DNA of 23,290 nucleotides. Origin: Phycisphaerales bacterium UBA2421. Its GTDB lineage: Bacteria > Planctomycetota > Phycisphaerae > Tepidisphaerales > Tepidisphaeraceae. Shown in pieces: positions 5,035 to 13,063 of the stretch (the first letter of the stretch is position 1; each line of letters begins with the position of its first letter). Both the position numbers and the translations under genes were made by a program. The notes beneath the pieces were generated by a model, which was not told where the DNA came from, did not search any database, and saw only the letters and a list, made by a program, of their open reading frames with translations. The DNA lies in assembly GCA_002343075.1 (NCBI GenBank), contig DDRH01000067.1, forward strand, positions 179,653-202,942, given 5' to 3'.

Positions 5035-7963
5035 GCTCCCGCTCTGTCTTTCGTGTGCGGCGTGCCTCTCGTTCTGCGGCACGCTGGAGTTCGCTGGCGA
5101 ACGGCTGCTTTACGTTACGGCCCACTGACTTCTGAAGTTCCGAGACGTCGGACGAGTAATAAAGAACGTCACGCCCCGCGTTCATGACCGCTTCAAACTT
5201 TTGTCGTGTCATCAATCGTTCGCCGACGCCGCTGGCGAGCAGCAAATCCGGACGGCGTCCCTTCAGCCCGCTGAGCGTCGATGTGTAACCATATTCCAGC
5301 CAGCCAAAGTCACGGTCGACCAGCCATCCGTTGGACAGTTTGATGTCACCACGTCGGGTGACACGCTTGACTTCGAAGACTTGGCCGGCCTTCACGTGGT
5401 GCTCCCGGTCGCGGGTCAAACCTCCGGCGACGAACCGGATTTTCTCCCCTGCATGCACCCGCAGCTTGGATTCACGAAGCACCGTGAATCGGTCGCTTTT
5501 GTCCAGGGGCAAGAGTGCCGGAAGCCCCTTGCCTCTCGACACCAGCACGCCCCCGACGACCCGGGCCATGCCCAGCACGGTGACCTGTTCGCCCGCTTTA
5601 AATGCACCCGCACCTCGGTTGAAACGTACCAACATGCCGGGAAGGTAACGCCGGGCGTCCTGCTTATCGGCCTCATTCCAGTTCATCGGTATCAGCCGCT
5701 TGACGAGACCGCCATTCCCGCGTCGGTGTCCCAGGATCTTTCGCTCGAATAGTTCGGAGCGAATCGCGTGCGTCAGCTCATCTCGCTCCTCTTCTGTCGA
5801 AGCGGTGACTGCAATTGAACTCCGATGTCGTGGCCGCCGACGTGCGTTTCGTGCGGCATCGTTTGCGTAGGCTTCGGCGATGCATTGACGAGATTGCAGC
5901 GGTGGGGCTTCCTGGACGTGCCCGTCCCGCCGTAGCTTCTCCAGCGAGTTCTTCTGCGTCCAATTTCGAAGCCCCTCTCGCATAGATTCTGTATTCGACT
6001 CGCGACGTTCGCCGATGACCGCGTGGGCGAAACTGCCCAACTTGGCGAGCAACGATATCACGTTGCCGCTTCCGAACGACGGGACCGAACTCGCGTCGCC
6101 GGTCACCACCAGCCGAGCCCCCAGCTCGCGGCACTTGTCCACGACCTGACCGAATAGTTCCACCCCCAGTGCCGCAGCGTCGTCAACGATGACGAGTCTG
6201 CCTTGTGTGTCCGTCGGGATATTCTCCGGTGTAGCCTGCAGGAACGACCAGACGCTGCTGGCTGACTTCGTGTGCGGGAAGATGCTGCAAATCTTCTTCA
6301 TCGCAACGACCCCATCGCGAATGCCTTTGGGGAGCATCCGAAGCGAGTCCACCTGGTCATCGCGGCCGGATAACTGGTCGGCGACGGCCTGTTTGGTCGT
6401 CAGGATGACAGCACTACGATGGCGATGAAACGCCTGATTCGCGACCTCCGCCAAGAAATGTCCGTTGGCCACGCTTCCCGGGCCGGACACCAACACGATG
6501 CCGTCCGCGGACTGAAGCACGTGGGACACCGCCCGCATTTCGTCGGGCAAGAGTTCGCGGTCCATGTACTGAACGTCGTTCCATACGATGGGCCTGAACT
6601 TTCCGATTGACTTCCTCGCCGCGGCTAGCACGTCCCGCTCGACCGCCGCCGCCAGCGGCAGAGCGACCTTTGGATATTTTCCGTCACGGTCCGCCCAAAT
6701 CAGTTCCTTCCTTACATGAAGGGCAGTCCGAAGCGATTGCATATCGAATCGGCCGTCTGACTCTGCGTAGGCAATGCGGACGACCGACTGGGCACTCACG
6801 ACTCGACGCCTTGCAGTCGCGGTCTGAATCGCCCATGCAATTGCTTCAGAGGGCTTTTCGAACCGGCAGATGGGACGAGCATTTCGTTCCTTGGACCGTT
6901 GTCCAGTTGACCGGCCGTTTTCCTCGGGCCCGGAGTCGGCGTGACATTGCGAGCCTTTTGACTCTGACTCGCTTGTCTCTGCTGCGTTCTCAGCTTCGGC
7001 GGTTCGCTCGGGTCTTTCGTGTACGGCGTCTCTTTCAGACTCGGCGGGACGCTCACGGGATAGTTCTTGTTCGATGACTTCCAGAACGGTTTTCACCTCA
7101 TGCTCGGGCACCTGAACACGCCAGATGGCACGAAGCTCCTCCCAGGACAGACTGGTGTCCTTGGACTTTCGGGTCTGGGCACCGAGTTCAGATTTGGCCT
7201 TGGGGTCGGTGACTCCACGGGCCTTGGCGGCGGCATTGATTTCGGCGGTGCGTCGGCTGAAGTTTTGCAGCGTACTCTCAGAGAACAGCGGCAGTTCGCT
7301 GTACGGTTCGCGCGACTCCGCCGGATATCCAGCGGCCCGAAGGTTACCCACCAGCCTCTCGTGGAATCGCCGCTCCAACGTCGGTGCAAGTGTCACGACG
7401 AACGAGAACTCGGCGGCCTTCCAGCGGGATTCCGCATCGTCCCAAGTCATGTTAAACGCGAAACAGTGGGCGTGCAGGTGCGGGTCGGGGACGCCGTCCA
7501 CCGGCCTGCTGGTCAGATGCGTAAACCGGCCCCACGCGAGGTTTCCCGTCGGACGTTTGGCCTTGGAGCCGCCGACCCGCACAAGGGTGTGAACCATTCG
7601 CTCGGCGTCGAGCATCGTGACGTCGACGGCGTCATGGAAGGCCTTCAGGATGGCCGGGTCGCCTGTGATGGCGTAGGCGAGGGACACCCCCTTTGGGCAA
7701 TGGAAGTTGAAGTCGTAACCGACCTTGCGGTGCGGTCCGTCGCGGGGGGTGAGCTTGTCACCCGTCAACGGGTGACGGTTGTATGCCAGGGCCTCGAACA
7801 CATCCGCCACAACCTCACCCGCCAGCCCCAAACGCTCGGCGGCCACACCAAACCAACGACTCGGGATTTGAGCCTGTTCGAGATAGTAGTCGCCGTGGGC
7901 GAGAGACGTCGCGTAGTACCGAACGGCACGGTCGCGGCTCTTGGATGCAATAATTCGCAGCAT
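5018..7963 (-). CDS. MobF/TrwC-type conjugative relaxase with degenerate helicase region
   Basis: Encodes 981 aa from ATG 7963 (GAGG 5 bp upstream; MLRI is the usual family start). TrwC-family proteins nick oriT, stay bound to the 5' end through tyrosine and pilot the strand. The relaxase domain (about 1-290) has the paired tyrosines RYYATS (Y16/Y17) and DYYLEQ (Y26/Y27), and the metal-binding three-histidine motif DPHLHAH (H162, H164, H166). An acidic linker (about 300-365) follows. The C-terminal half resembles the TraI/TrwC superfamily 1 helicase, but key motifs are altered: GPGSVANGH (494-502) stands where GxxGxGKT is expected, VIVDDA (591-596) at Walker B, GDASSV (622-627) without the usual Gln, and GYTSTLSGLKG (892-902) instead of a T.HKSQG motif. 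Nicking is therefore probably intact while unwinding may be lost. Confidence 0.92.
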   Translation of the reverse strand: MLRIIASKSRDRAVRYYATSLAHGDYYLEQAQIPSRWFGVAAERLGLAGEVVADVFEALAYNRHPLTGDKLTPRDGPHRKVGYDFNFHCPKGVSLAYAITGDPAILKAFHDAVDVTMLDAERMVHTLVRVGGSKAKRPTGNLAWGRFTHLTSRPVDGVPDPHLHAHCFAFNMTWDDAESRWKAAEFSFVVTLAPTLERRFHERLVGNLRAAGYPAESREPYSELPLFSESTLQNFSRRTAEINAAAKARGVTDPKAKSELGAQTRKSKDTSLSWEELRAIWRVQVPEHEVKTVLEVIEQELSRERPAESERDAVHERPERTAEAENAAETSESESKGSQCHADSGPEENGRSTGQRSKERNARPICRFEKPSEAIAWAIQTATARRRVVSAQSVVRIAYAESDGRFDMQSLRTALHVRKELIWADRDGKYPKVALPLAAAVERDVLAAARKSIGKFRPIVWNDVQYMDRELLPDEMRAVSHVLQSADGIVLVSGPGSVANGHFLAEVANQAFHRHRSAVILTTKQAVADQLSGRDDQVDSLRMLPKGIRDGVVAMKKICSIFPHTKSASSVWSFLQATPENIPTDTQGRLVIVDDAAALGVELFGQVVDKCRELGARLVVTGDASSVPSFGSGNVISLLAKLGSFAHAVIGERRESNTESMREGLRNWTQKNSLEKLRRDGHVQEAPPLQSRQCIAEAYANDAARNARRRPRHRSSIAVTASTEEERDELTHAIRSELFERKILGHRRGNGGLVKRLIPMNWNEADKQDARRYLPGMLVRFNRGAGAFKAGEQVTVLGMARVVGGVLVSRGKGLPALLPLDKSDRFTVLRESKLRVHAGEKIRFVAGGLTRDREHHVKAGQVFEVKRVTRRGDIKLSNGWLVDRDFGWLEYGYTSTLSGLKGRRPDLLLASGVGERLMTRQKFEAVMNAGRDVLYYSSDVSELQKSVGRNVKQPFASELQRAAEREARRTRKTEREHEREF

Positions 7964-8235
7964 GCCGACCTCACGAACCAATTCGGAGACGACCGAACAC
8001 TGACAAACCCTTTGCCCTGCAACCCCTCATTACGTCGGGAACGGCGTTCTCCCGCTCATGTTGGAGTGTCGGACCCGCGGCGGTACGCCCGGGCCACCTG
8101 GGGCCACGCGGCGGAGCCGCTTTCACCCGGCAAATTCTCAGCCAAAGAATTGTACCAGACGTCTCGTCGATGGTGTGAACACCATCGACAAAATTCTCGG
8201 GTTTTTTCGACACGGCGCGACGGTTCGGAGTGTTC
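7964..8235. other. Divergent relaxase/coupling-protein intergenic region, candidate oriT
   Basis: This 272-bp region between the divergent relaxase and coupling-protein genes contains no convincing gene. It holds a perfect palindrome (8166-8189), then a short AT-rich stretch with ATTCTCGGGTTTTTTCG (about 8193-8209). In MobF systems the origin of transfer commonly lies next to the relaxase gene and has an inverted repeat beside the nick site, so this is the best oriT candidate in the window. The nick site is not identified. Confidence 0.45.
8166..8189. repeat. Perfect 11-bp inverted repeat, possible relaxase or regulator site
   Basis: GTCGATGGTGT (8166-8176), two bases GA, then ACACCATCGAC (8179-8189). 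The symmetry is perfect, and the repeat lies 47 bp before the ATG of the coupling-protein gene and about 200 bp upstream of the relaxase start. It may be the oriT-proximal inverted repeat or an operator controlling both divergent genes. Confidence 0.6.
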
Positions 8236-9663
8236 ATGAATTGGTTTCGCGGGAAAAAGCGGGATGACGGCGGCGCGAAACCGCCGGATTGGTCGGTCGG
8301 TCGGCCTTTGATGCACCTGACCGACCGTGACATCTGGACACTCGGAGATTCCTTCGAAGGGCTGCAGGTCTTTGGCGCCAGTGGCTCTGGAAAAACCTCC
8401 GGCTCGGGCGCGCTGCTGGCGACGAATCTGCTGAAAATCGGCATTGGCGGCCTAGTTCTCACCGCCAAGCCGGACGAGCCGGTGCTGTGGAAGGGCTACG
8501 CCAAGGAGGCGAAGCGCCCGGAAAACGATATTGTCCTGTTCCCCGATCCCGACAAGCCGCAGGCGTTCGACTTCCTTACCTATGAGACGGCCAAGAACCC
8601 GCACGCGACGAGCCGCGACCTGGCGTCACTGTTCGTTACCGCGGCTCGCATCAGCCGCCCGCGTCAGGCGGTCTCGATTGCCGATTACTGGGAGGGGGCT
8701 ATGAAGCGCCTGGTCCAGGAGAGCCTTGAGCTGCTCATGGCCGCCGGCCAGGTATCGGTGGGAAACCTGCGGCGCGTCGCCGACAAGGTGGCTTACATGG
8801 ACCCCGTTGAGTGGGCTGAGTTTCGAGACGAGTTGCTGGAGTCGAAGGTCATCGACGAAGGCGTTGAAGCCGTGTTGAGATATTTCGAAAAGCGCCTCCC
8901 CCGCGTTCCCGACCGCCAGAGGGAGGGATTCATTGACCCCTTCTTCACGCTTCTGCGTACCTTCGAGTCCGGCATTCTCGCACAGGTGTTCGCGTGCGGA
9001 AAAGCTGATGGCGCAGTCGATCCGTCGCGATGCCTCACCGAGCGCAAGGTGATCGTGATGTCCCTGCCGACCGCGCTGAATCCCAGCGACGGTCGAATCG
9101 TGCAGGTACTCTACAAGATCGTCTGGCAGCGCGCCATGCAGCGTCGCGCCTACGCCGAGCCCGAGGTCGATCGCCCGCCGGCGTTTCTCTGGGCCGACGA
9201 GTCTCAAGTGTTTGCAAGTCCCGGTGACGCGGAGTTTCAGCAGTTTGCCCGGTCCAACCGCATCGCCACGATCTATCTCACCCAGAATCTATCGAACTAC
9301 CTTCACTATCTTGAGGACAACCAGGTCAGGAGCCTGTTGGGCAACCTCCAGACGAAGATCTTTCACGCCAACGGCGACCCCGAGACCAACCGCTTTGCCG
9401 TGGATACGATCGGCGAGCGGCACCGGCTGGAGTTCAACATTCGCCGTGGTGAAGAGCGACGACTCGAAATCGAACTTGAGAAATCGACCGATCGCCGGCA
9501 GATCGACTCGGCGCGCTTCACCATGCTTCGCAAGGGCGGCGTCGGCAACAACAGGGAAGTCGACGGCGTGGTGTTTCAGGCGGGCAGGACTTGGAGCAAC
9601 GGGAACAACTGGCTTCAGGTCACCTTCAAGCAGAGCGGGCGCGCCGATGGGGAGGCGGGTTGA
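8236..9663 (+). CDS. Type IV coupling protein (VirD4/TraG/TraD-type ATPase), soluble form
   Basis: Encodes 475 aa from ATG 8236 (CGGAG 5 bp upstream; a GTG at 8230 is the other in-frame choice). Coupling proteins are hexameric ATPases that hand the relaxase-DNA complex to the type IV secretion channel. Walker A is GASGSGKT (residues 47-54). Walker B is AFLWADE (316-322), followed by SQVF and NRIATIYLTQNLSNYL, the typical sensor region. The conserved context ...LTAKPDEP and ...KPQAFDFL after Walker A fits VirD4/TraG. The usual N-terminal pair of membrane helices is missing: the ATPase domain starts almost at once, and the total length is well below the 550-750 aa common in the family. The stop codon overlaps the start of the next, membrane-protein gene, which may supply the anchor. 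Confidence 0.92.
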   Translation: MNWFRGKKRDDGGAKPPDWSVGRPLMHLTDRDIWTLGDSFEGLQVFGASGSGKTSGSGALLATNLLKIGIGGLVLTAKPDEPVLWKGYAKEAKRPENDIVLFPDPDKPQAFDFLTYETAKNPHATSRDLASLFVTAARISRPRQAVSIADYWEGAMKRLVQESLELLMAAGQVSVGNLRRVADKVAYMDPVEWAEFRDELLESKVIDEGVEAVLRYFEKRLPRVPDRQREGFIDPFFTLLRTFESGILAQVFACGKADGAVDPSRCLTERKVIVMSLPTALNPSDGRIVQVLYKIVWQRAMQRRAYAEPEVDRPPAFLWADESQVFASPGDAEFQQFARSNRIATIYLTQNLSNYLHYLEDNQVRSLLGNLQTKIFHANGDPETNRFAVDTIGERHRLEFNIRRGEERRLEIELEKSTDRRQIDSARFTMLRKGGVGNNREVDGVVFQAGRTWSNGNNWLQVTFKQSGRADGEAG

Positions 9664-10670
9664 TCAATTGGCTGCTCAACACCCTCGGTTTCTATCTTGG
9701 CCTTGCGCTGCTCCCGGTGGCGATCCTCCTGCCGCCGGCCGTGTTGGGCTGGGCCGGTTCCCAGCTTCTGCCGGGCGGCGGCATGATCATCGGGATTCTG
9801 GCTGGATTCGCGCTGAGCGTTCCGGCGATGGTGCATTGGCATCTGGTCTGTCAGGCGTTCGGGCACGTCTTTGCGACGGTTCCCTGCATTCCCCTCCGCC
9901 GCAAACCTTCGGCCGACGAACTCGGGTGGCTACGGTATTTCACGGCGTTCATCTTCCTGCCGTTTCATGTCGCCGTGTACGCATTCCTCTTGTGCACCAC
10001 CTCGCCCGGCGCGGTGGACCATTCGATGCGGCGACTTCCGCTGGCGGAACGCGTGCTACCCTGGGTCACGCCGACCGATGCTCAGTTTGAACGGTTGGGG
10101 ATATGGAGCGGCGGCGTGGACAAAGCCGCGCTGATGAATCGGACGTTTTGGGAAGGCTACTGGCCCGTTCACCTCGGCATGGCCGTATGCCTTGGGTGGC
10201 TTGTCGTGATCACGCTGAGCCTGAGCATCGAAACCATCCGTCGGTTGATCTCCGGCGCGTCATCCTATGAATTGAGCATCGATCGCCGGCAACATCCCCA
10301 CGACCTGGATCTTTGTGAAGCCGTGGGCGAACTCAGCTTTCTTGGCCGCGTCCTTTACCTGCTGCCGCCGTGGCTGGCTTTCAGTTCGAAGCGGGCCGCG
10401 CGCGTTGTCTGGGGCGAGCCGCTCTGGCTGCTGACTTTCGGGCTGCTGTTGGCTAGCGCGGGCATTTGGTTCGCGGGGACATTGTTGGTCGGCGCCGCCC
10501 TTCGTTTCGAGGGCGCCGTTCAGTCACATTATCGCAAACGGAAAGAACGATTCGGTGTCGTCTCCGAGTTGTTGCGTTGGCTGTCACTGGAGCGACAAGC
10601 CGAGCACCGCAACAGCATCGCCAGCGATCTGGAAGCCGTTCGCCGCCGTCAGGGAACATTTGTGAAGTAG
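9660..10670 (+). CDS. Multi-spanning membrane protein coupled to the coupling ATPase
   Basis: Encodes 336 aa from TTG 9660. The start is chosen because GGGGAGG lies 4 bp upstream and TTG overlaps the coupling-protein stop codon (TTGA). Hydrophobic helices are seen at about residues 8-32, 42-60, 93-113, 168-190 and 254-281. A polar loop (about 115-165) lies between helices 3 and 4, and a Lys/Arg-rich tail (285-336) is probably cytoplasmic. No family is recognised. The tight overlap with an anchorless VirD4-type ATPase suggests this protein anchors the ATPase at the inner membrane, like the membrane part of a normal coupling protein or the split systems in which membrane and ATPase parts are separate polypeptides. 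That role is inferred from position. Confidence 0.75.
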   Translation: MINWLLNTLGFYLGLALLPVAILLPPAVLGWAGSQLLPGGGMIIGILAGFALSVPAMVHWHLVCQAFGHVFATVPCIPLRRKPSADELGWLRYFTAFIFLPFHVAVYAFLLCTTSPGAVDHSMRRLPLAERVLPWVTPTDAQFERLGIWSGGVDKAALMNRTFWEGYWPVHLGMAVCLGWLVVITLSLSIETIRRLISGASSYELSIDRRQHPHDLDLCEAVGELSFLGRVLYLLPPWLAFSSKRAARVVWGEPLWLLTFGLLLASAGIWFAGTLLVGAALRFEGAVQSHYRKRKERFGVVSELLRWLSLERQAEHRNSIASDLEAVRRRQGTFVK

Positions 10671-10678
10671 GAGGCACC

Positions 10679-11023
10679 TTGTCAAACCCAGTTCAACTAG
10701 ACACCGACGCGCTCAAGGCATCAATCGAACGCGCGCTGGCCGACGTGGGCGGAACCGATCGGAGGTTGATCGACGACATTCGGCAACTTCGCGAGACCGA
10801 TGGCCTTACGCCCGAAAACCGTCGCATGTACGACGAAGCCATTAAGGCCCTGGAGAAGTCCCGTAAGCAGAAGGCGATCCCCGTTCGCCGCCGAATCGCC
10901 GAAGCCATCGTCAGGCTCGCGGCGGAATTGGAACTCCCCCTCGCCGTGACCGATCGGCCCGCCCGCCGTCGCACGCGAGCGCGGGTGACGGCATCGCAGC
11001 CCCCACACCACACGTCAGCATAG
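10679..11023 (+). CDS. Small Arg/Lys-rich helical protein, unknown function
   Basis: Encodes 114 aa from TTG 10679, supported by AGGAGG 4 bp upstream and 8 bp of spacing after the previous stop; no ATG gives a comparable signal. The protein is almost all helix: DTDALKASIERALADVGGTD, then PENRRMYDEAIKALEKSRKQ, then RRRIAEAIVRLAAELELPLA. It ends in a basic tail (RPARRRTRARVTASQ). No signal peptide or membrane helix. The basic C-terminus might bind DNA or acidic partners, but no family is recognised. It lies in the coupling-protein operon and is followed 16 bp later by an exported protein. Confidence 0.7.
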   Translation: MSNPVQLDTDALKASIERALADVGGTDRRLIDDIRQLRETDGLTPENRRMYDEAIKALEKSRKQKAIPVRRRIAEAIVRLAAELELPLAVTDRPARRRTRARVTASQPPHHTSA

Positions 11024-11039
11024 GCACATGGAGAATCGC

Positions 11040-12014
11040 ATGAAGGCAATTCAATCACTGTTCACCCTCCTCTGTTGCTTCGGCGTTCCCTCCGCGGGCA
11101 TGGCGCAGACACCCACGGAGGCCGACCTCCGCCAGGGTGAGTTCATGATGAAGTCGCAGATTCAGTCGATCATGCAGGACGGCATGCGGAGCATCGCGTA
11201 CGGCGAAGGCATGCTCAATGCGAGCAACTCAATGCTTCCGTTTCGGGAGTTCACCGACGAGGCCAAAGCACTGATTGAAGAGTTTCGGGCGACATACAAA
11301 GAGAAGAACAAGGCCAAGCGGGAAACGCAACAGCAGGCAATCATCGACCGTCTCGACGGTGTCGTAGTTCTGAAGATCGCCAGAGCGGTTGCGATCACGC
11401 CAGAGGCAAGCAACGAACCCACGACCCGAAAAAACCATACCGCAGCGACGGCGAGTCCCTCCGGCGAAGACTTACGGCTCAATGACTCGGATCTGTTTCG
11501 CGACAATCTTGAGAAGGTCACGCCGCGCTACAGCATGCCCGCAGAGCTCACGAGCGAGCAAGCCGTTGCACTGATCAATGATGTGCAACATCTGGAAGAG
11601 TTTCTGAAGTCGTTCCCCAAGATTCTTCATGACTACAAAGCACGCGTCGCGAGCACGGTAAACCTGCAGGTACAGGACAAACTGTGGCAGCGGCTCGTTT
11701 CCAAGCAAGGGTTCAAGGACACCGCCATCGGGCAGGATTGGTATGTGATCGCCGTCGAGCATCTCTCGCTGATTGGTGCGGTGGAAGAATTGTTGAGCAC
11801 GGGCGCCGAATTGGCCGGCCTGGCCATCGCAACGAATCGACTCTCCGGCGTCCGCATGCGGCTGATCGGCAGCCGCGTCACGCTCGGCGACCGCGCCTTC
11901 GTCAAGAGTGCACTGGCTTGGCTGCGGACGCGCGAAGAGCAAGTCAATGAAAACCTCGCACGCATTATCATTTTGGAGCAGCGTCTCAAGTCAGAGGGCG
12001 TGTTGCCCAAGTAG
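11040..12014 (+). CDS. Exported protein, member 1 of a tandem paralogous pair
   Basis: Encodes 324 aa from ATG 11040 (GGAGA 5 bp upstream; ATG 11028 lacks a signal). Residues 1-23 form a signal peptide (SLFTLLCCFGVPSAGMAQ, cleavage probably after AQ or GMA). The mature part is helical. A low-complexity linker around 125-145 separates an N-terminal helical part from a C-terminal domain with DLFRDNL, YSMPAELTSEQAVALI, QGFKDTAIGQDW, AVEELLSTGAELA and VRMRLIGSRVTLGDRAFV. The same motifs recur in order in the next gene (12058-13008), so the two arose by duplication. The family is not recognised. Placement in the coupling-protein operon suggests a periplasmic part of the transfer apparatus. Confidence 0.8.
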   Translation: MKAIQSLFTLLCCFGVPSAGMAQTPTEADLRQGEFMMKSQIQSIMQDGMRSIAYGEGMLNASNSMLPFREFTDEAKALIEEFRATYKEKNKAKRETQQQAIIDRLDGVVVLKIARAVAITPEASNEPTTRKNHTAATASPSGEDLRLNDSDLFRDNLEKVTPRYSMPAELTSEQAVALINDVQHLEEFLKSFPKILHDYKARVASTVNLQVQDKLWQRLVSKQGFKDTAIGQDWYVIAVEHLSLIGAVEELLSTGAELAGLAIATNRLSGVRMRLIGSRVTLGDRAFVKSALAWLRTREEQVNENLARIIILEQRLKSEGVLPK

Positions 12015-12057
12015 GCCGACACCCACGCCCCAGTACTCCATCATCCGGGAGATTGCC

Positions 12058-13008
12058 ATGATCGTCAGCATCCGACACCTCTGCGTAATCTTGATCGTGA
12101 GCTCGATGACGGCGTGGGCGGCGGAGGACCCCAAACCAGAGCCGGACAATCAGTTCGTAAAGGGAATGGAACGGGCGCAAATGCAGAGCATGATTCGCAG
12201 TCTGCTGCCCACGATTAAGCAGTATCCGGAGCCGTACGCCAAGATACTTGATGATCCGGACAACTTGTTCCGAAAGGGCCCGCTGAGTGATGAGATGAAG
12301 CTCCTGCTGCGTCGCTGGGTGAAGGCATGTCAGGCGAATGATGAGCGAGCGCAGCAGCAGATTTTGGCCGAGATCGATAAAGCACCCCTATTGCAGTCCG
12401 ACGCGGATGCACTCAAGGCCAAGCAAACAAAGAAGGATGCGCCGCCACCGAACACCCCGGCGGAGCCACAACTTCCGTTGGAGGATTTGTTCAGTAAGGA
12501 CCTTGAGGGGCGCGTGAAGGACTACCAGATGCCGGTGGTGCTCACGACCGAGGAGGCGCGGGACCTGATCGCGAAGACCGACAGCCTCCCGGAGAAGCTG
12601 GACGAATTCCTGACCAAGCAGTCCAAGTTCTTAGGACGCAAGTCGCAACTTATTGAGAACCGGATGCTGGACCGGTTCTGGAACCGCGTCGCGAATCAGG
12701 AGGGTTTCAAGGATCCGACGCTGGCCGCCGACTGGGGCAGTTTCGCGTTGGAACAGTTCGGATTTGTCAACGCCATCGAGGAGATGTTCGCGCAAGGTGC
12801 CAAAAGCGCGTCGGTTGAGATCGCCCGCAACCGGCTGGACTGGGTTCGACTACGGATTGTTGCCGGCAAGGTCACCTTCGGCGACCGGCTGTTCGTGAGA
12901 CAAATGCACAGTTTTCTTGGGTCAACGACAGCCAAACTCGATCGGGACATCGCGGTGCTGGAAAAGCTCTTGGAACGCTGCCGCAAGGAGGGTCTGCAGA
13001 CGCCGTGA
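12058..13008 (+). CDS. Exported protein, member 2 of a tandem paralogous pair
   Basis: Encodes 316 aa from ATG 12058, with GGGAG 6 bp upstream. A signal peptide covers residues 1-20 (RHLCVILIVSSMTAWAAE). The C-terminal domain repeats the motifs of the preceding protein: DLFSKDLE, YQMPVVLTTEEARDLI, QEGFKDPTLAADW, AIEEMFAQGAKSA, IARNRLDWVRLRI, KVTFGDRLFV. A Pro/Ala/Lys-rich linker (about 118-140) separates it from a helical N-terminal part. Similarity to the previous protein is clear in the C-terminal half and weak in the N-terminal half, so the two may bind different partners through their N-termini. The genes are 43 bp apart and surely co-transcribed. Function unknown; presumably periplasmic. 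Confidence 0.8.
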   Translation: MIVSIRHLCVILIVSSMTAWAAEDPKPEPDNQFVKGMERAQMQSMIRSLLPTIKQYPEPYAKILDDPDNLFRKGPLSDEMKLLLRRWVKACQANDERAQQQILAEIDKAPLLQSDADALKAKQTKKDAPPPNTPAEPQLPLEDLFSKDLEGRVKDYQMPVVLTTEEARDLIAKTDSLPEKLDEFLTKQSKFLGRKSQLIENRMLDRFWNRVANQEGFKDPTLAADWGSFALEQFGFVNAIEEMFAQGAKSASVEIARNRLDWVRLRIVAGKVTFGDRLFVRQMHSFLGSTTAKLDRDIAVLEKLLERCRKEGLQTP

Positions 13009-13063
13009 CTTTCCGTCTTGCGGCGCAGGAAACGCGCGAACATTTACTCGCATAACAGCAGGG

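Noticed and set aside
7067..8239. Long rightward open frame (390 codons) opposite the relaxase gene
   Set aside because: It is antisense to a clear TrwC-type relaxase with matching motifs, has no recognisable domain and is explained by the high GC content.
9212..10090. 292-codon plus-strand frame across the coupling-protein and membrane-protein boundary
   Set aside because: It is out of frame with the Walker motifs and membrane helices of both genes, with Arg/Ser/Pro-rich shadow composition.
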